64,000 nucleotides of DNA from Halomicrobium salinisoli (GCF_020405185.1 NZ_CP084463.1:2976001-3040000), one strand, 5' to 3'; shown: positions 33,303-42,583, counted from the first letter of the stretch. The notes: generated from the letters alone by a model not told the origin. Translations and numbers: made by a program.

Positions 33303-34277
33303 ATGGAGTATACCACCCTCGGTTCCACCGGGATGGAGGTCTCGAAGATCTGTCTGGGCTGTATGAGCTTCGGGAGCGAGGAGGACTGGATGCTCGACCG
33401 CGAGGAGTCGCGGGAGATCATCGAGCGCGCCATCGACCTCGGGGTCAACTTCTTCGACACGGCCAACGCCTACTCCGACGGCGAGAGCGAGGAGATCCTC
33501 GGCGAGGTACTGGCCGACTACGACCGCGACGAGCAGGTCGTCGCCACGAAGGTCCGGTTCCCCGCCGGCGAGGACCACCCCAACGCCGACGGACTCTCCC
33601 GGAAGACCATCGAGCAGGAACTGGACAACTCCCTCGATCGGCTGGGCATGGACACCATCGACCTCTACCAGACCCACCGCGTCGACCCGGACACGCCGCC
33701 GGAGACGACGCTGCGGGCGCTCGACGACGCCGTCCGCAGGGGCAAGGTCCGCCACGTCGGCACCTCCTCGATGTGGGCCCACCAGCTCGCCGAGCGCCTG
33801 CGCGTCAGCGAGCGGGAGGACCTGGTCTCCTTCGAGACGATGCAGAACCACTACCACGTCGCCTACCGCGAGGAGGAGCGGGAGATGCTGCCCCTCTGTG
33901 ACACGGAGGACATCGGCGTCATCCCGTGGGGGCCGCTGGGCCAGGGCTTCCTCGCGCGCCCGTTCGACGAACTGGAGCGCACCGACCGGGGCGACCCCGA
34001 GAACTTCCACAACCCCACGCCCGAGTACGAGCGCGGCGGCGGGCAGGAGATCAACGAGCGCCTCCAGGAGGTCGCCGCCGACCACGGGGTCACGATGGCC
34101 CAGGCCGCGCTGGCCTGGCAGTTCCAGAACGATTACGTCGACGCGCCCATCGTCGGTACCACCAGCATCGAGCACCTCGAACAGGCCGTCGAGGCGCTGG
34201 AGGTCGACCTCTCGGCCTCCGACGTGGCCTACCTCGAGGAGCCCTACGAGCCCCAGCCGATCGTCGGACACGAGTAG
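33303..34277 (+). CDS. Aldo/keto reductase
   Basis: The 324-residue product is an NADPH-dependent aldo/keto reductase of the YajO type. Visible catalytic residues are Asp and Tyr in FFDTANAYSDG, Lys in VVATKVRF and His in YQTHRVDPDT. The cofactor-binding end has APIVGTTSIEHLEQAVEAL. The ATG at 33303 (MEYTTLG) gives the family N-terminus. Confidence 0.9.
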   Translation: MEYTTLGSTGMEVSKICLGCMSFGSEEDWMLDREESREIIERAIDLGVNFFDTANAYSDGESEEILGEVLADYDRDEQVVATKVRFPAGEDHPNADGLSRKTIEQELDNSLDRLGMDTIDLYQTHRVDPDTPPETTLRALDDAVRRGKVRHVGTSSMWAHQLAERLRVSEREDLVSFETMQNHYHVAYREEEREMLPLCDTEDIGVIPWGPLGQGFLARPFDELERTDRGDPENFHNPTPEYERGGGQEINERLQEVAADHGVTMAQAALAWQFQNDYVDAPIVGTTSIEHLEQAVEALEVDLSASDVAYLEEPYEPQPIVGHE

Positions 34278-34393
34278 GATTCAGGCGTCGGCACACCGGC
34301 CTCGGATAGCGGAACACGCGACCGACGACGATGCCGACGGGCGCGGCTATCCGGTCGCAGTCACTCGAAAGAAGAAACGCAGACGACTACGCG

Positions 34394-35248
34394 TTATTCG
34401 CCCTTCTCGATGGGGGCGCCCACGAGGTTGCCCCACTCGGTCCAGGAGCCGTCGTAGTTGACGGCGTCGTCGTAGCCCAGCAGCTCGTGCAGGGCGAACC
34501 AGGCGACGGAGGAGCGCTCGCCGATGCGGCAGTAGGCGACGGTCGTTTCGTCGCCGTCGATGCCTTCCTCGGCGTAGAGCTCTTCCAGCTCGTCGAAGTC
34601 CTTGAACGTGCCGTCGTCGTTGGTGACGGCCGCCCAGGAGATGTTCTGTGCGCCGGGGACGTGGCCGCCGCGCTGGGCCGTCTCCTGCAGGCCCGGGGGC
34701 GCGAGGACCTCGCCGGAGAACTCCTCGGGCGAGCGGACGTCGACGAGCGGCAGGCCCTTCTCGACGGCGTTCTCGACGTCGTCGCGGTACGCGCGGATGG
34801 ACTCGCGCGGGCCGGAGGCGCTGTAGTCGCGCTCGGAGAAGGACGGGACCTCGTCCGTGGTCGGATAGTCGTTGTCGAGCCAGTACTCGCGGCCACCGTC
34901 CAGCAGGCGGACGTCGTCGTGGCCGTAGTACTTGAACTGCCAGTAGGTGTAGGCGGCGAACCAGTTGGAGTTGTCGCCGTACAGGACGACGGTGTCGTCG
35001 TCGCTGATGCCGTGACTGCCGAGCAGGTCCTCGAAGTCCTCCTTCGAGAGGATGTCCCGCTGGGTCTGGTCCTGGAGCTGCGTCTCCCAGTTGAAACCGA
35101 TCGCGCCGGGGGCGTGGGCCTCCTCGTAGGCCTCCGTGTCGACGTCGACCTCCACGAGCCGCAGATCAGAGTCGTCGCTCTCGAAGTCGTCGAGCTTGCC
35201 CTCGACCCAGTCCGCTGAGACGAGGACGTCGTTCGCGTAGTCGCTCAT
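34394..35248 (-). CDS. Thiosulfate sulfurtransferase (tandem rhodanese)
   Basis: The 284-residue product has two rhodanese domains. The active-site cysteine lies in VAYCRIGERSSVAWF in the C-terminal domain, and the N-terminal one is inactive (DTVVLYGDNSNWFAAYTYW). It transfers sulfane sulfur from thiosulfate to cyanide or a thiol acceptor. The promoter TATAAG lies about 27-34 nt upstream on the minus strand. A second sulfurtransferase gene is divergent. Confidence 0.9.
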   Translation of the reverse strand: MSDYANDVLVSADWVEGKLDDFESDDSDLRLVEVDVDTEAYEEAHAPGAIGFNWETQLQDQTQRDILSKEDFEDLLGSHGISDDDTVVLYGDNSNWFAAYTYWQFKYYGHDDVRLLDGGREYWLDNDYPTTDEVPSFSERDYSASGPRESIRAYRDDVENAVEKGLPLVDVRSPEEFSGEVLAPPGLQETAQRGGHVPGAQNISWAAVTNDDGTFKDFDELEELYAEEGIDGDETTVAYCRIGERSSVAWFALHELLGYDDAVNYDGSWTEWGNLVGAPIEKGE

Positions 35249-35564
35249 AGTTGCGTACCTGCGTACGGGCCCCCTTCTTATACCCCTGCTTATGACGGCA
35301 TGGTCCGCCACTCCTCCCCCTTTCCGGCAGAACCTGCGGATTCCCGAAGGAATTATTACGACTCACAATGTCATCGTGAGTTCGACGAATGGGGTGGGGC
35401 GGGAGTGTGCGGTCCCTGCGGCGGGAACCGGCCAGCCACCTGCCGGTCGTAATTGCCGCTATCTTCGAGCCGTTTCAACTGGCGAAACGCGAGGGCGGGC
35501 GGGAGCGGCGGCCCGGCAGCCCAGACATACAGGTTCAAGCCCGCGGAGGGGAAAGTCGCGGGTA
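35249..35564. promoter_or_regulatory. Shared intergenic region between divergent sulfurtransferase genes
   Basis: A 316-bp gap with a minus promoter (TATAAGAA near 35274-35282) and a plus TATA (TTCAAG near 35533-35538). It also holds an AT-rich TTATTA near 35352 and an imperfect inverted repeat (GACTCAC, 9 bp, GTGAGTTC) near 35360-35383, which could be an operator. No further gene seen. The open frame that runs into the plus-strand gene from 35292 looks noncoding. Confidence 0.5.
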
Positions 35565-36359
35565 ATGACCGACATCGTCTCCGCGGAGTGGGTGCTCGAC
35601 CGCCCGGACGTCCGGATCGTCGACGTCCGGGACGCCTGGGAGTACGATGGCATCGGGCACCTCCCCGGCGCCGTGAACGTCCCCTTCGACGCCTACCGCG
35701 CCGACGCCCACGAGGCCGAGGGCGGCGAGGGAAGTGCCGGGATGCTCCCCGACGAAGGCGAGTTCGAGGCGCTGCTGGGCGAGGCCGGGATCGGCGTCGA
35801 CGACCACGTGGTCGCCTACGACGACACCCACGGCGTGTTCGCGGCCCGCCTGCTCGTCACCCTGGAGCTGTTCGGCCACGACCCCGCGAAGCTCCACCTG
35901 CTGGACGGCGACTTCTCCGCGTGGCAGCTCGAGCACGAGACGACCGGTGAGGTTCCCGAGCCGGCGCCGACCGACTACGCCGTCGACCCGCCCGCTGAGA
36001 CGCCGCTGGTCGACGCCGACGCGGTGTCCGCGGCCGCCGAGAGCGGCGACGCCGTCATCGTCGACACGCGCGAGCAGTGGGAGTACGAGGAGGGACACAT
36101 CCCCGGCGCGGTCCGGCTGGACTGGCAGACCCTCGTCGACGACGAGACGCGCGGGCTCCGGCCCGAAGACGACGTCCGTGAGATCCTGACCGAGCGGGGG
36201 ATCGTCCCGGAGGAGCGGATCGTGCTGTACTGCAACACCGCCCGGCGGATCAGCCACACCTACGTCGTCCTCCGGCACCTGGGCTTCGAGGACGTGGCCT
36301 TCTACGAGGGGAGCCTCACCGAGTGGGAGCGCCAGGGGCGGCCGCTGGAGACCGCTTGA
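35565..36359 (+). CDS. Thiosulfate sulfurtransferase (tandem rhodanese)
   Basis: The 264-residue product has two rhodanese domains; the C-terminal one has the active cysteine in VLYCNTARRISHTYVVL. The N-terminal domain has VRIVDVRDAWEYDGIGHLPGA. The ATG at 35565 is preferred over upstream codons because TTCAAG lies about 30 nt before it. The gene is a divergent paralogue of the product ending at 34394. The active loop CNTARR differs from the CRIGER loop of its neighbour, suggesting different acceptors. Confidence 0.88.
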   Translation: MTDIVSAEWVLDRPDVRIVDVRDAWEYDGIGHLPGAVNVPFDAYRADAHEAEGGEGSAGMLPDEGEFEALLGEAGIGVDDHVVAYDDTHGVFAARLLVTLELFGHDPAKLHLLDGDFSAWQLEHETTGEVPEPAPTDYAVDPPAETPLVDADAVSAAAESGDAVIVDTREQWEYEEGHIPGAVRLDWQTLVDDETRGLRPEDDVREILTERGIVPEERIVLYCNTARRISHTYVVLRHLGFEDVAFYEGSLTEWERQGRPLETA

Positions 36360-36361
36360 GG

Positions 36362-37360
36362 TTAGCCGGGCGGGGTCTCCGCCGTCGACCGGTCGGCGAC
36401 CAGCAGGTCCACCGCCTCCGCGAACACCGCGACCACGAGCGGGCCGGCGATGAAGCCGATCAGGCCCACCGAGAGAACGCCGCCGGTGAAGCCGACGAAG
36501 TAGAGGCTCGCCGGGATGTCCGCTGTGTACGGCGCCAGCTGCGGTCTGATGACCGCGTCCGGGAGGAAGCCGACGAACACGAGCCCCAGCACCGTCACGG
36601 TCACGGCCCCGGTGACGTCGCCGGCCACCAGGTCCGTCGCCGCGACGAGGACGACGAGCACGCTGGGACCGATCACGGGGACGAACTGGAGGATGCCGGC
36701 GACGACGGCCAGCCCGAAAGCCGCCTCGTAGCCCAGCGCCCAGAAGACCACCAGCGCGATGACGAAGGTGCCCAGCGCGGTCGCCCCCTGGAGGACGTAG
36801 ATGGCGTACAGCGTGTCCCGGACCCGCTCGTGAAGCCGGCGGACGACGTCGTGGTAGGGATCGGGCACGGTCCTGAACACGACCGCCGGGGCCGCGCTCG
36901 GGCGCAGCAGGACCGCGTACACCAGCAGCGTGAACAGGAACAGTTTCAGCCCCAGCACCGGCGCCTCGCCCGCCGCCGCGACGGCGAGGTCCGCGAGCGC
37001 CCGGCGGAGGAAGACGACGACCGTCCCGAGTTCGACGCCCACGGGCGTCCCGAACAGCTCCACGGAGACGCTGTCGGGGAGCGACCGGAGGTAGGACAGC
37101 AGCGCCCGCCGGCGGCGGTACAGCGACCACAGCGGCGGGACGATCAGCACCGCCACGGCCAGGAAGGCGACGCTCGTGCTCGCGGCGGCGGCCGTCCGCC
37201 GGCCGAATCCCCGGTCGACGAGGCGCCGGCGCAGCGGGTAGAGGACGTACGCGACCGTGATTGCGAAGAAGACCGTCGACACCACGCCCCAGAGCAGTAT
37301 CGCCGTCGCCAGCCCCGTGGCGACGACCAGCCCGGCGAGCACGCGCTGACGGGAGCGCAT
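36362..37360 (-). CDS. AI-2E family transporter (PerM/UPF0118)
   Basis: The 332-residue product has about eight hydrophobic helices with the hallmark long soluble segment between helices 3 and 4. Sequences such as GILQFVPVIGPSVLVVLVAAT, GVVSTVFFAITVAYVLYPLR and GFTGGVLSVGLIGFIAGPL are family-like. It may export small solutes; the true substrate is unknown. Start at 37360 begins the Arg-rich cytoplasmic end MRSRQRVLA. Confidence 0.85.
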   Translation of the reverse strand: MRSRQRVLAGLVVATGLATAILLWGVVSTVFFAITVAYVLYPLRRRLVDRGFGRRTAAAASTSVAFLAVAVLIVPPLWSLYRRRRALLSYLRSLPDSVSVELFGTPVGVELGTVVVFLRRALADLAVAAAGEAPVLGLKLFLFTLLVYAVLLRPSAAPAVVFRTVPDPYHDVVRRLHERVRDTLYAIYVLQGATALGTFVIALVVFWALGYEAAFGLAVVAGILQFVPVIGPSVLVVLVAATDLVAGDVTGAVTVTVLGLVFVGFLPDAVIRPQLAPYTADIPASLYFVGFTGGVLSVGLIGFIAGPLVVAVFAEAVDLLVADRSTAETPPG

Positions 37361-37435
37361 GGATCCACCGTTCACGCCCGCCGACAAAAGTCCTCTGACG
37401 AGGGAAGGACGGGGTTTCCCGGCGGAAACCAGACC

Positions 37436-38119
37436 CTACTCCGTCGCGACGCCGACCGTCAGCAGCGTCCCGTACTCGCGGTAGCGCTCGACCATCGCCT
37501 CGCGCGTCTCCCAGTCCTCGGTGGGGAACGCCTCCGCGGCCGGAATCTCCGTCTCCGTGTCGGGGATGCGGTCCTGCGAGGCCACCCGGAAGCCGGCCTC
37601 GCGGAACGCCGCGCGGTACTCCCGCTCGCTCCACAGCAGCATCGGCACGCCGACCAGTTCCTCCCACTCGTGGGAGTGGACGTTCTCCTCCCAGCGGTTG
37701 ACCGCGCAGTAGAAGGTGCCGCCGGGCCGGAGGACCCGCCGCAGCTCCGCGAGGACCTCGTGGGGGTCCTCCGCGTAGTAGAACGCCTCCATCGAGAAGC
37801 AGTGGTCGATCGAGTCGTCGTCGAACGGCAGGTGCCCGAAGTCGCCGACGACGAACGCGACGTCCCCGTCGTCCGTGTACGAGCGGGCGTTGTGGGCCAT
37901 CTCCCGGCTGGCGTCGATGCCGTACGACCGGGCCGCACCGTTGGTCTCGCGCAGTGCGCGGCCGGCGTAGCCGCTGCCACAGCCCAGGTCGAGGACGACG
38001 TCGCCGGACTCGACGGGCATCCGCGCGAGGACGTGCTTCGCCGTGTGCCAGTGGCGCTCCTCCATCCCCTCGTCGCGGCCCTGCCGGGCCCACTCGTCGA
38101 AGGCGTCGCTGACGCTCAT
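37436..38119 (-). CDS. Class I SAM-dependent methyltransferase
   Basis: The 227-residue product has motif I VVLDLGCGSGYAGRAL near residue 40, acidic motif II in YGIDASREM, and FVVGDFGHLPF then HCFSMEAFYYA. It resembles small-molecule methyltransferases such as those of quinone or phospholipid pathways. Substrate not predictable. Convergent neighbours give no clear lead. Confidence 0.83.
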   Translation of the reverse strand: MSVSDAFDEWARQGRDEGMEERHWHTAKHVLARMPVESGDVVLDLGCGSGYAGRALRETNGAARSYGIDASREMAHNARSYTDDGDVAFVVGDFGHLPFDDDSIDHCFSMEAFYYAEDPHEVLAELRRVLRPGGTFYCAVNRWEENVHSHEWEELVGVPMLLWSEREYRAAFREAGFRVASQDRIPDTETEIPAAEAFPTEDWETREAMVERYREYGTLLTVGVATE

Positions 38120-38239
38120 GGTGGACGGGTGGCGCTACCCGGGCAAAACCCGTTCGGCTCGCGCCGGCGGACCACCGTTGGGTTCGGCCGTAGCGTTCTG
38201 AACAGAAGGCATACGTAGCCGTGCGCCGACCCGACTGGC

Positions 38240-38659
38240 GTGCTCCGCTCGCCCGTGTCGCCCGTCCTCGGCGCTCCTGCCCTCGCCCTCGCGCTCGCCG
38301 CCTCCGTCGGCGTCGCGTGGTGGCTCTACCGCGACGCCCGGACCCGCGGGAGCGACCGGCCGGGCGCGTGGGCCGCGTGCTGGCTGCTCTTCTCCGTCGC
38401 CGGCCTCGCACACTACCTCCTCGTCAGGGGGCGACTCGACGTGGACGACCTGACCGCCCCGAGCGCCGCGGCGCTGGTGAGCACGGCCGTCATCGGCGTC
38501 TCCCTCGCGTTCCTCGTCGCCGCCCTGCTCTCGCCGCCGGACCCGTTCTCGCAGATGCGCCTCGCTCTCCTGGCGCTCCCCGCCGCTCTTCCCCTCGCGT
38601 ACGCCCTCCGTGTCGCGGTGCCGCTTGGCAGGGATCTGTCGTCGGCCCGCCGCGAGTGA
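38240..38659 (+). CDS. Small membrane protein of unknown function
   Basis: The 139-residue product has three or four hydrophobic helices (PALALALAASVGVAWWLYRD; AWAACWLLFSVAGLAHYLLV; TAVIGVSLAFLVAALLS; LALPAALPLAYALRVAVPLG). I do not recognise a family. It is plausible on length and hydrophobic order alone. Confidence 0.5.
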   Translation: MLRSPVSPVLGAPALALALAASVGVAWWLYRDARTRGSDRPGAWAACWLLFSVAGLAHYLLVRGRLDVDDLTAPSAAALVSTAVIGVSLAFLVAALLSPPDPFSQMRLALLALPAALPLAYALRVAVPLGRDLSSARRE

Positions 38660-38745
38660 CGGTTCGCTCTCTTCGAGGCCTCCCTTCGGTCGAAGCCTCG
38701 CTCGACCCGCAGAGTTAATGTCGTCTCCGCGCCCCAGTCGGGGAC

Positions 38746-39324
38746 ATGGACTACGAGCTCGCCATCGACAACACGCCCGACACGATCCCCGGTGGGACGG
38801 GTATCCTCCTCCTCCATCCCAGCACGGGCGAGACCGACCGCCTGGACACGGACTTCCTGAGCACGGACACGGACCACCTGCTGGTCGTCTCGACGCGGAC
38901 CACCGCCCGCGAGGTCGAGCAGAAACTGGAGTACTACGAGGTCGACGAGGACCGCGCGACCATCCTCGACACGCTCTCCATCGAGCGGGGGTACACCCGC
39001 CGGGCCGGCGAGAACATCCGCTACGTCGCCTCGCCGAACAACTGGCAGGGCATCGCCGACGAGGCCGAGCAGTTCCTCGAGAGCCACGACGGCAAGCTCC
39101 GGATCACCTTCGACTCGCTGACCGAGCTCATCTACTACGCCGACGAGGACCAGGCCCTCCGGGCCGTCGATCGGTTCCTCGAACTGCTCGGCGAGCACGA
39201 CGCCGTCGGCATGTTCCACCTGGCGCGGGGCGTCCACGACGAGGAGACGCTGGAGCGGTTCCGCGAGCGCTTCGACGGCGTGATCGAGCTCGGCGAGGAC
39301 GGCGAGGTCACCAGCGAGTTCTGA
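38746..39324 (+). CDS. KaiC-like RecA-fold protein without Walker A
   Basis: The 192-residue product resembles haloarchaeal RecA/KaiC-superfamily domains (DUF7090-type): GTGILLLHPSTGETDRLD, DTDHLLVVSTRTTAREVEQKL, RITFDSLTELIYYADEDQAL. The last matches a Walker B-type strand, but no GxxxxGK motif is present, so it probably lacks ATPase activity. It may act as a signalling or scaffold subunit. Confidence 0.68.
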   Translation: MDYELAIDNTPDTIPGGTGILLLHPSTGETDRLDTDFLSTDTDHLLVVSTRTTAREVEQKLEYYEVDEDRATILDTLSIERGYTRRAGENIRYVASPNNWQGIADEAEQFLESHDGKLRITFDSLTELIYYADEDQALRAVDRFLELLGEHDAVGMFHLARGVHDEETLERFRERFDGVIELGEDGEVTSEF

Positions 39325-39418
39325 CGGCGATCCCAGCCGCCCGAAACGCCCGATTTCGAGCAGTAGCCTCCCTCAAATCACCAATGGTTAAGAGGACAGA
39401 CGCCCGATACAGTGGTGT

Positions 39419-39577
39419 ATGCCGGAATGCCAGAACTGCGGTGCCTTCGTAACGGCGGACTACGCACGGGTCTTCACACCTAACGGCGTCGACGCACCGC
39501 GGGTCTGCCCGCAGTGCGAGGACAAGATCCGCGACGGGGCCGGCGTGCGCGAGGCCAGGTCCACCCGCCGCGGATAG
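39419..39577 (+). CDS. Zinc-finger microprotein (DUF7563-type)
   Basis: The 52-residue product has two CXXC pairs: PECQNCGAFV and RVCPQCEDKI. It pairs with a close relative at 43423 (CDHCGAHV, CPQCSAN). The ATG at 39419 is the only sensible start. Small haloarchaeal CXXC proteins of this kind are common and mostly uncharacterised; some affect metabolism or biofilm. Confidence 0.78.
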   Translation: MPECQNCGAFVTADYARVFTPNGVDAPRVCPQCEDKIRDGAGVREARSTRRG

Positions 39578-39674
39578 TTCTCTCGCCCGGAATCGACCGC
39601 ACCTGCCGCGCGTGAGGCGAAGAGTCCGGTCGCCCTGCCCCGTTTCTTTGCGTCTCCGCGCCGGAGCGTCGTCC

Positions 39675-40982
39675 TCACTCGCGAGCGTCGGCGACCAGCC
39701 CCGCGGCCGTCTCGAAGGCGTCGTCGGCCCGGTCCGACTCGCGCGCCTCCGCGGTGATCCGGACCAGTGGCTGGGTGCCGCTGGCGCGCACGAGGAACCA
39801 GGCGTCGCCCAGGTCCACGCGGACGCCGTCCAGCGTCCGGACGTCGTCGAACTCGTCGGCGACCAGCGACGCGACGCGGTCCATGACCGCGCCCTTGTCC
39901 TCGACCGCGACGCTGTCCCGACGGATCGGGTAGTCGGGGACCTCGGCGACCCGCTCGGCGAGCGGTCGCTCGGCGTGGAGTTCGACCAGTCGGCAGGCCG
40001 CCAGCGGGCCGTCCGGACACAGCGTCGCGTCGGGCCAGATCCAGGCGCCGCTGGGCTCGCCGCCGAAGGCGACGCCGTCCTCGCTGGCTGCCGCGGCGAC
40101 GTACACGTCGCCGACGGGCGTGTAGGTCACGTCGACGTCCGCCTCGGCCAGGAAGTCCTCGACGGCGAGGCTGGTGTCGACGGGGACGGCCACGCTGTCG
40201 CCCGCCTCCGCAGCCTCGCGACCGAACACCGCCAGCAGCTCGTCGCCGGAGACGAAGGTGCCGTCGGCGGTGGCGGCCCGCAGGCGGTCCGCGTCGCCGT
40301 CGTGAGCGATGCCGAGGTCCGCGTCGGACTCGGCGACCAGCGCCGACAGCGACGTGCAGTTCTCCGCCGTGGGCTCGCTGGGCCGCCCCGGGAACGAGCC
40401 GTCGGGCTGGGCGTTGAGCGTCTCAACGTCGCAGCCGAGGCGGCCGAGCGCGTCGACGGTGACGCCGCCGGCGCCGTTGCCGAGGTCGACGACGACGCTC
40501 GGCGGGTCGTCCACGTCGACGCTGGCCGCGAGCGCCTCGGCGTGGCGGTCGGTCGCGTCCCGGGACAGGCGCTCGCCGAAGCCGTCCCAGGCCGCGAGGT
40601 CCGCCTCGCTCTCCCGGATCCGCTCCTCGATTGCCGCGCGCAGGTCGGCGTCGTAGGCCTGCCCGGAGGGCTGCCAGAGCTTGATCCCGTTGTCCGTGGC
40701 GGGGTTGTGGGAGGCGGTGACCGAGACGCCGGCGTCGGCCTCGCGCCAGCCGACGGACCGGGCGACCGTCGGCGTCGCCGCCAGTCCCAGGTCGATCACG
40801 TCCGCGCCGGACTCCCGCAGGCCGGCCGCGAGCGCGTCGACCAGCGCCGCCCCCGAGTCACGCGGATCCCGGCCGACGACGACGCGGTCGGCGTCGACGC
40901 CCAGCGCCCGGCCCACGTCCAGCGCGAGCGCCGCCGTCACCTCGTCGCCGACGGGGCCCCTGATGCCGCTCGTACCGAACAT
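39675..40982 (-). CDS. glmM: Phosphoglucosamine mutase / phosphohexomutase
   Basis: The 435-residue product is an alpha-D-phosphohexomutase. The catalytic serine is in VTASHNPATDNGIKLW, the metal loop is DGDADRLRAA, and the phosphate-binding end is VRASGTQPLVRITAEA. The N-terminus MFGTSGIRGPVG is typical of archaeal phosphoglucosamine or phosphoglucomutase. A second, distinct mutase lies at 45135. The specific sugar is inferred. Confidence 0.85.
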   Translation of the reverse strand: MFGTSGIRGPVGDEVTAALALDVGRALGVDADRVVVGRDPRDSGAALVDALAAGLRESGADVIDLGLAATPTVARSVGWREADAGVSVTASHNPATDNGIKLWQPSGQAYDADLRAAIEERIRESEADLAAWDGFGERLSRDATDRHAEALAASVDVDDPPSVVVDLGNGAGGVTVDALGRLGCDVETLNAQPDGSFPGRPSEPTAENCTSLSALVAESDADLGIAHDGDADRLRAATADGTFVSGDELLAVFGREAAEAGDSVAVPVDTSLAVEDFLAEADVDVTYTPVGDVYVAAAASEDGVAFGGEPSGAWIWPDATLCPDGPLAACRLVELHAERPLAERVAEVPDYPIRRDSVAVEDKGAVMDRVASLVADEFDDVRTLDGVRVDLGDAWFLVRASGTQPLVRITAEARESDRADDAFETAAGLVADARE

Positions 40983-41052
40983 ACCCGGGGGTGACGCGCG
41001 GGGGCGGAAAGTATGTGCCGTCTACACCCCGGCCGCCGCGTGAGGATGGCCG

Positions 41053-41229
41053 CTACTCCGGCGACCACTCGCAGGCCGCGCCGGCGGTGAGGTCCTCCGC
41101 TTCGACGTGCGATTCCAGGCAGGCGTAGTTGCAGAAGCTCCCCGTCGGCTCGCCGCCGGGCTCGTCGGACACGTAGACGGGGTCGTGGGCCTCGACGTCG
41201 GCGCCGCAGTACGTGCACTCGCGCCCCAT
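41053..41229 (-). CDS. Zinc-finger microprotein (DUF7576-type)
   Basis: The 58-residue product has CTYCGADV and SFCNYACLESH, a four-cysteine and His layout for one zinc. It reads MGRECTYCGADVEAHDPVYV. It is divergent from rpiA by about 60 bp. Role unknown. Confidence 0.78.
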   Translation of the reverse strand: MGRECTYCGADVEAHDPVYVSDEPGGEPTGSFCNYACLESHVEAEDLTAGAACEWSPE

Positions 41230-41290
41230 GCACGCGGCTCCGGCCGTCCGAGGCGTAGGCGTTTTGCCCGTGCCCGCGGAGCGCACACAC

Positions 41291-41962
41291 ATGGACAGAG
41301 ACGACGCGAAGCGGCGGGCGGCCGCCTCCGCGGTCGAGGCGGTCGAGGACGGCACGGTCGTCGGCCTCGGGTCGGGGAGCACGGCGGCCCACGCCGTCCG
41401 CGAGCTGGGCGAGCGCGTGGACGCCGGGCTGGACGTGCGGGGCGTCCCGACGTCCTTTCAGTCCCGGGAGATCGCCCGCGAGGCGGGGATCCCGCTCGCG
41501 GACCTGGACGAGGCGAGCGTGGACATCGCCATCGACGGCGCGGACCAGGTGGCCGACGGCGACCTGGTGAAGGGCGGCGGCGGCGCCCACGCCCGCGAGA
41601 AGATCGTCGACGCGGCCGCCGACCGCCTCCTGATCGTGATCGACCCGACGAAGGAGGCCGACGTCCTCGACCACCCGATCCCGGTCGAGGTGCTGCCCGA
41701 CGCCAGGACCACCGTGGCCGAGTCGGTCCGCGAGCTGGGCGGGGAGCCGGAGCTCCGCTGGGCGGAGAACAAGAGCGGCCCCGTCGTGACCGACAACGGC
41801 AACCTCCTGCTGGACTGCGACTTCGGCGCCGTGGAGGACCCGGCCGGGCTCGCGGCCGACATCGCCGGCCTGCCGGGCGTCGTCGAACACGGCCTCTTCG
41901 TCGGCGTGGCCGACGAGATCCACCGCGGCGACGAGGACGGGGTCACCGTCCGGCGACTCTAG
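41291..41962 (+). CDS. rpiA: Ribose-5-phosphate isomerase A
   Basis: The 223-residue product is RpiA of the pentose phosphate route, converting ribose-5-phosphate to ribulose-5-phosphate. Motifs are GLGSGSTAAHAV, ASVDIAIDGADQV with the catalytic Asp, LVKGGGGAHAREKIV with the Glu/Lys pair and LVTDNGN-like VVTDNGNLLLD. The start at 41291 gives the normal N-terminus. Confidence 0.95.
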   Translation: MDRDDAKRRAAASAVEAVEDGTVVGLGSGSTAAHAVRELGERVDAGLDVRGVPTSFQSREIAREAGIPLADLDEASVDIAIDGADQVADGDLVKGGGGAHAREKIVDAAADRLLIVIDPTKEADVLDHPIPVEVLPDARTTVAESVRELGGEPELRWAENKSGPVVTDNGNLLLDCDFGAVEDPAGLAADIAGLPGVVEHGLFVGVADEIHRGDEDGVTVRRL

Positions 41963-42146
41963 GCGTTCGACGGGCCTCGATCGGCCGCCGTCTGGCGGTC
42001 GGCGCGGAAACCGATTCCAACCGCTCGGATAGCCGGCGGCTACCGGTATCCGAGCGGACCGACAGCGACCGGTTACTCTCGCGTCTACGGGCGGGACGGA
42101 GCCGCAGCTACCGGGTCGGCGTCAAAAGAACGGTAGGACGCGAACC

Positions 42147-42314
42147 TTACAGGTCGCGCGGCTGAACGGTCTTGCGGTCGTTGGCCTCGGCGCGACGAGC
42201 GGCGTCCTCCAGCAGCGCCTCGACCTCCTCGTCGAGGGAGTCGTAGAAGTCGGAGGCGACGTTCATGTCATCGAGCGCTTCCTTGACGGCGGCTTTGACG
42301 ATTAGGTCTGCCAT
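42147..42314 (-). CDS. DUF1931-type histone-fold microprotein
   Basis: The 55-residue product MADLIVKAAVKEALDDMN... then DEEVEALLEDAARRAEANDR and KTVQPRDL matches the haloarchaeal DUF1931 family, a histone-fold domain of two or three helices. It lacks a second fold unit and would act as a dimer. A good promoter (TATTTAAG near 42340-42348) and a possible SD (AGGAGCG) precede it. DNA binding is inferred. Confidence 0.82.
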   Translation of the reverse strand: MADLIVKAAVKEALDDMNVASDFYDSLDEEVEALLEDAARRAEANDRKTVQPRDL

Positions 42315-42416
42315 ACAAGCGCTCCTAACCGTAGGGTGTCTTAAATACTTTCCTGAATCCGGAGCCGCTCGCCGGTACTCACGGGCGTCTGAGCGGGTTT
42401 CGGGGCCAGAAGACCT

Positions 42417-42427
42417 TTATAAATAGG
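42417..42427 (+). promoter_or_regulatory. Orphan TATA-like box (TTTATAAATAG)
   Basis: A strong TATA-like sequence in the 270-bp gap between DUF1931 and larB. The larB start is 157 nt downstream and no short ORF follows, so it may drive a leader or a small RNA. Otherwise this gap shows only GC-rich sequence. Confidence 0.4.
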
Positions 42428-42583
42428 TGTGTCGGGCCGTCGATCGGGCCGTCGGAACCCGACGAATGCGGTAAACGAGGGGTAAATCGAGGGGGTACAG
42501 CGCTCGCGCGCGCTCTCGGGCGGACCGGGTCGACGGGGCGCGGAGACCGACGGATAGGAGTGGCCGGGGACCGGAGCGGGGGT

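Noticed and set aside
35292..35564. N-terminal extension of the plus-strand sulfurtransferase
   Set aside because: The frame is open from 35292, but residues are Arg/Gly-rich, and a TATA-like TTCAAG sits about 30 nt before the ATG at 35565.
35535..38411. 958-codon minus-strand frame across sulfurtransferase, transporter and methyltransferase genes
   Set aside because: The frame crosses three real genes, is rich in Arg and Gly, and contains no motif.
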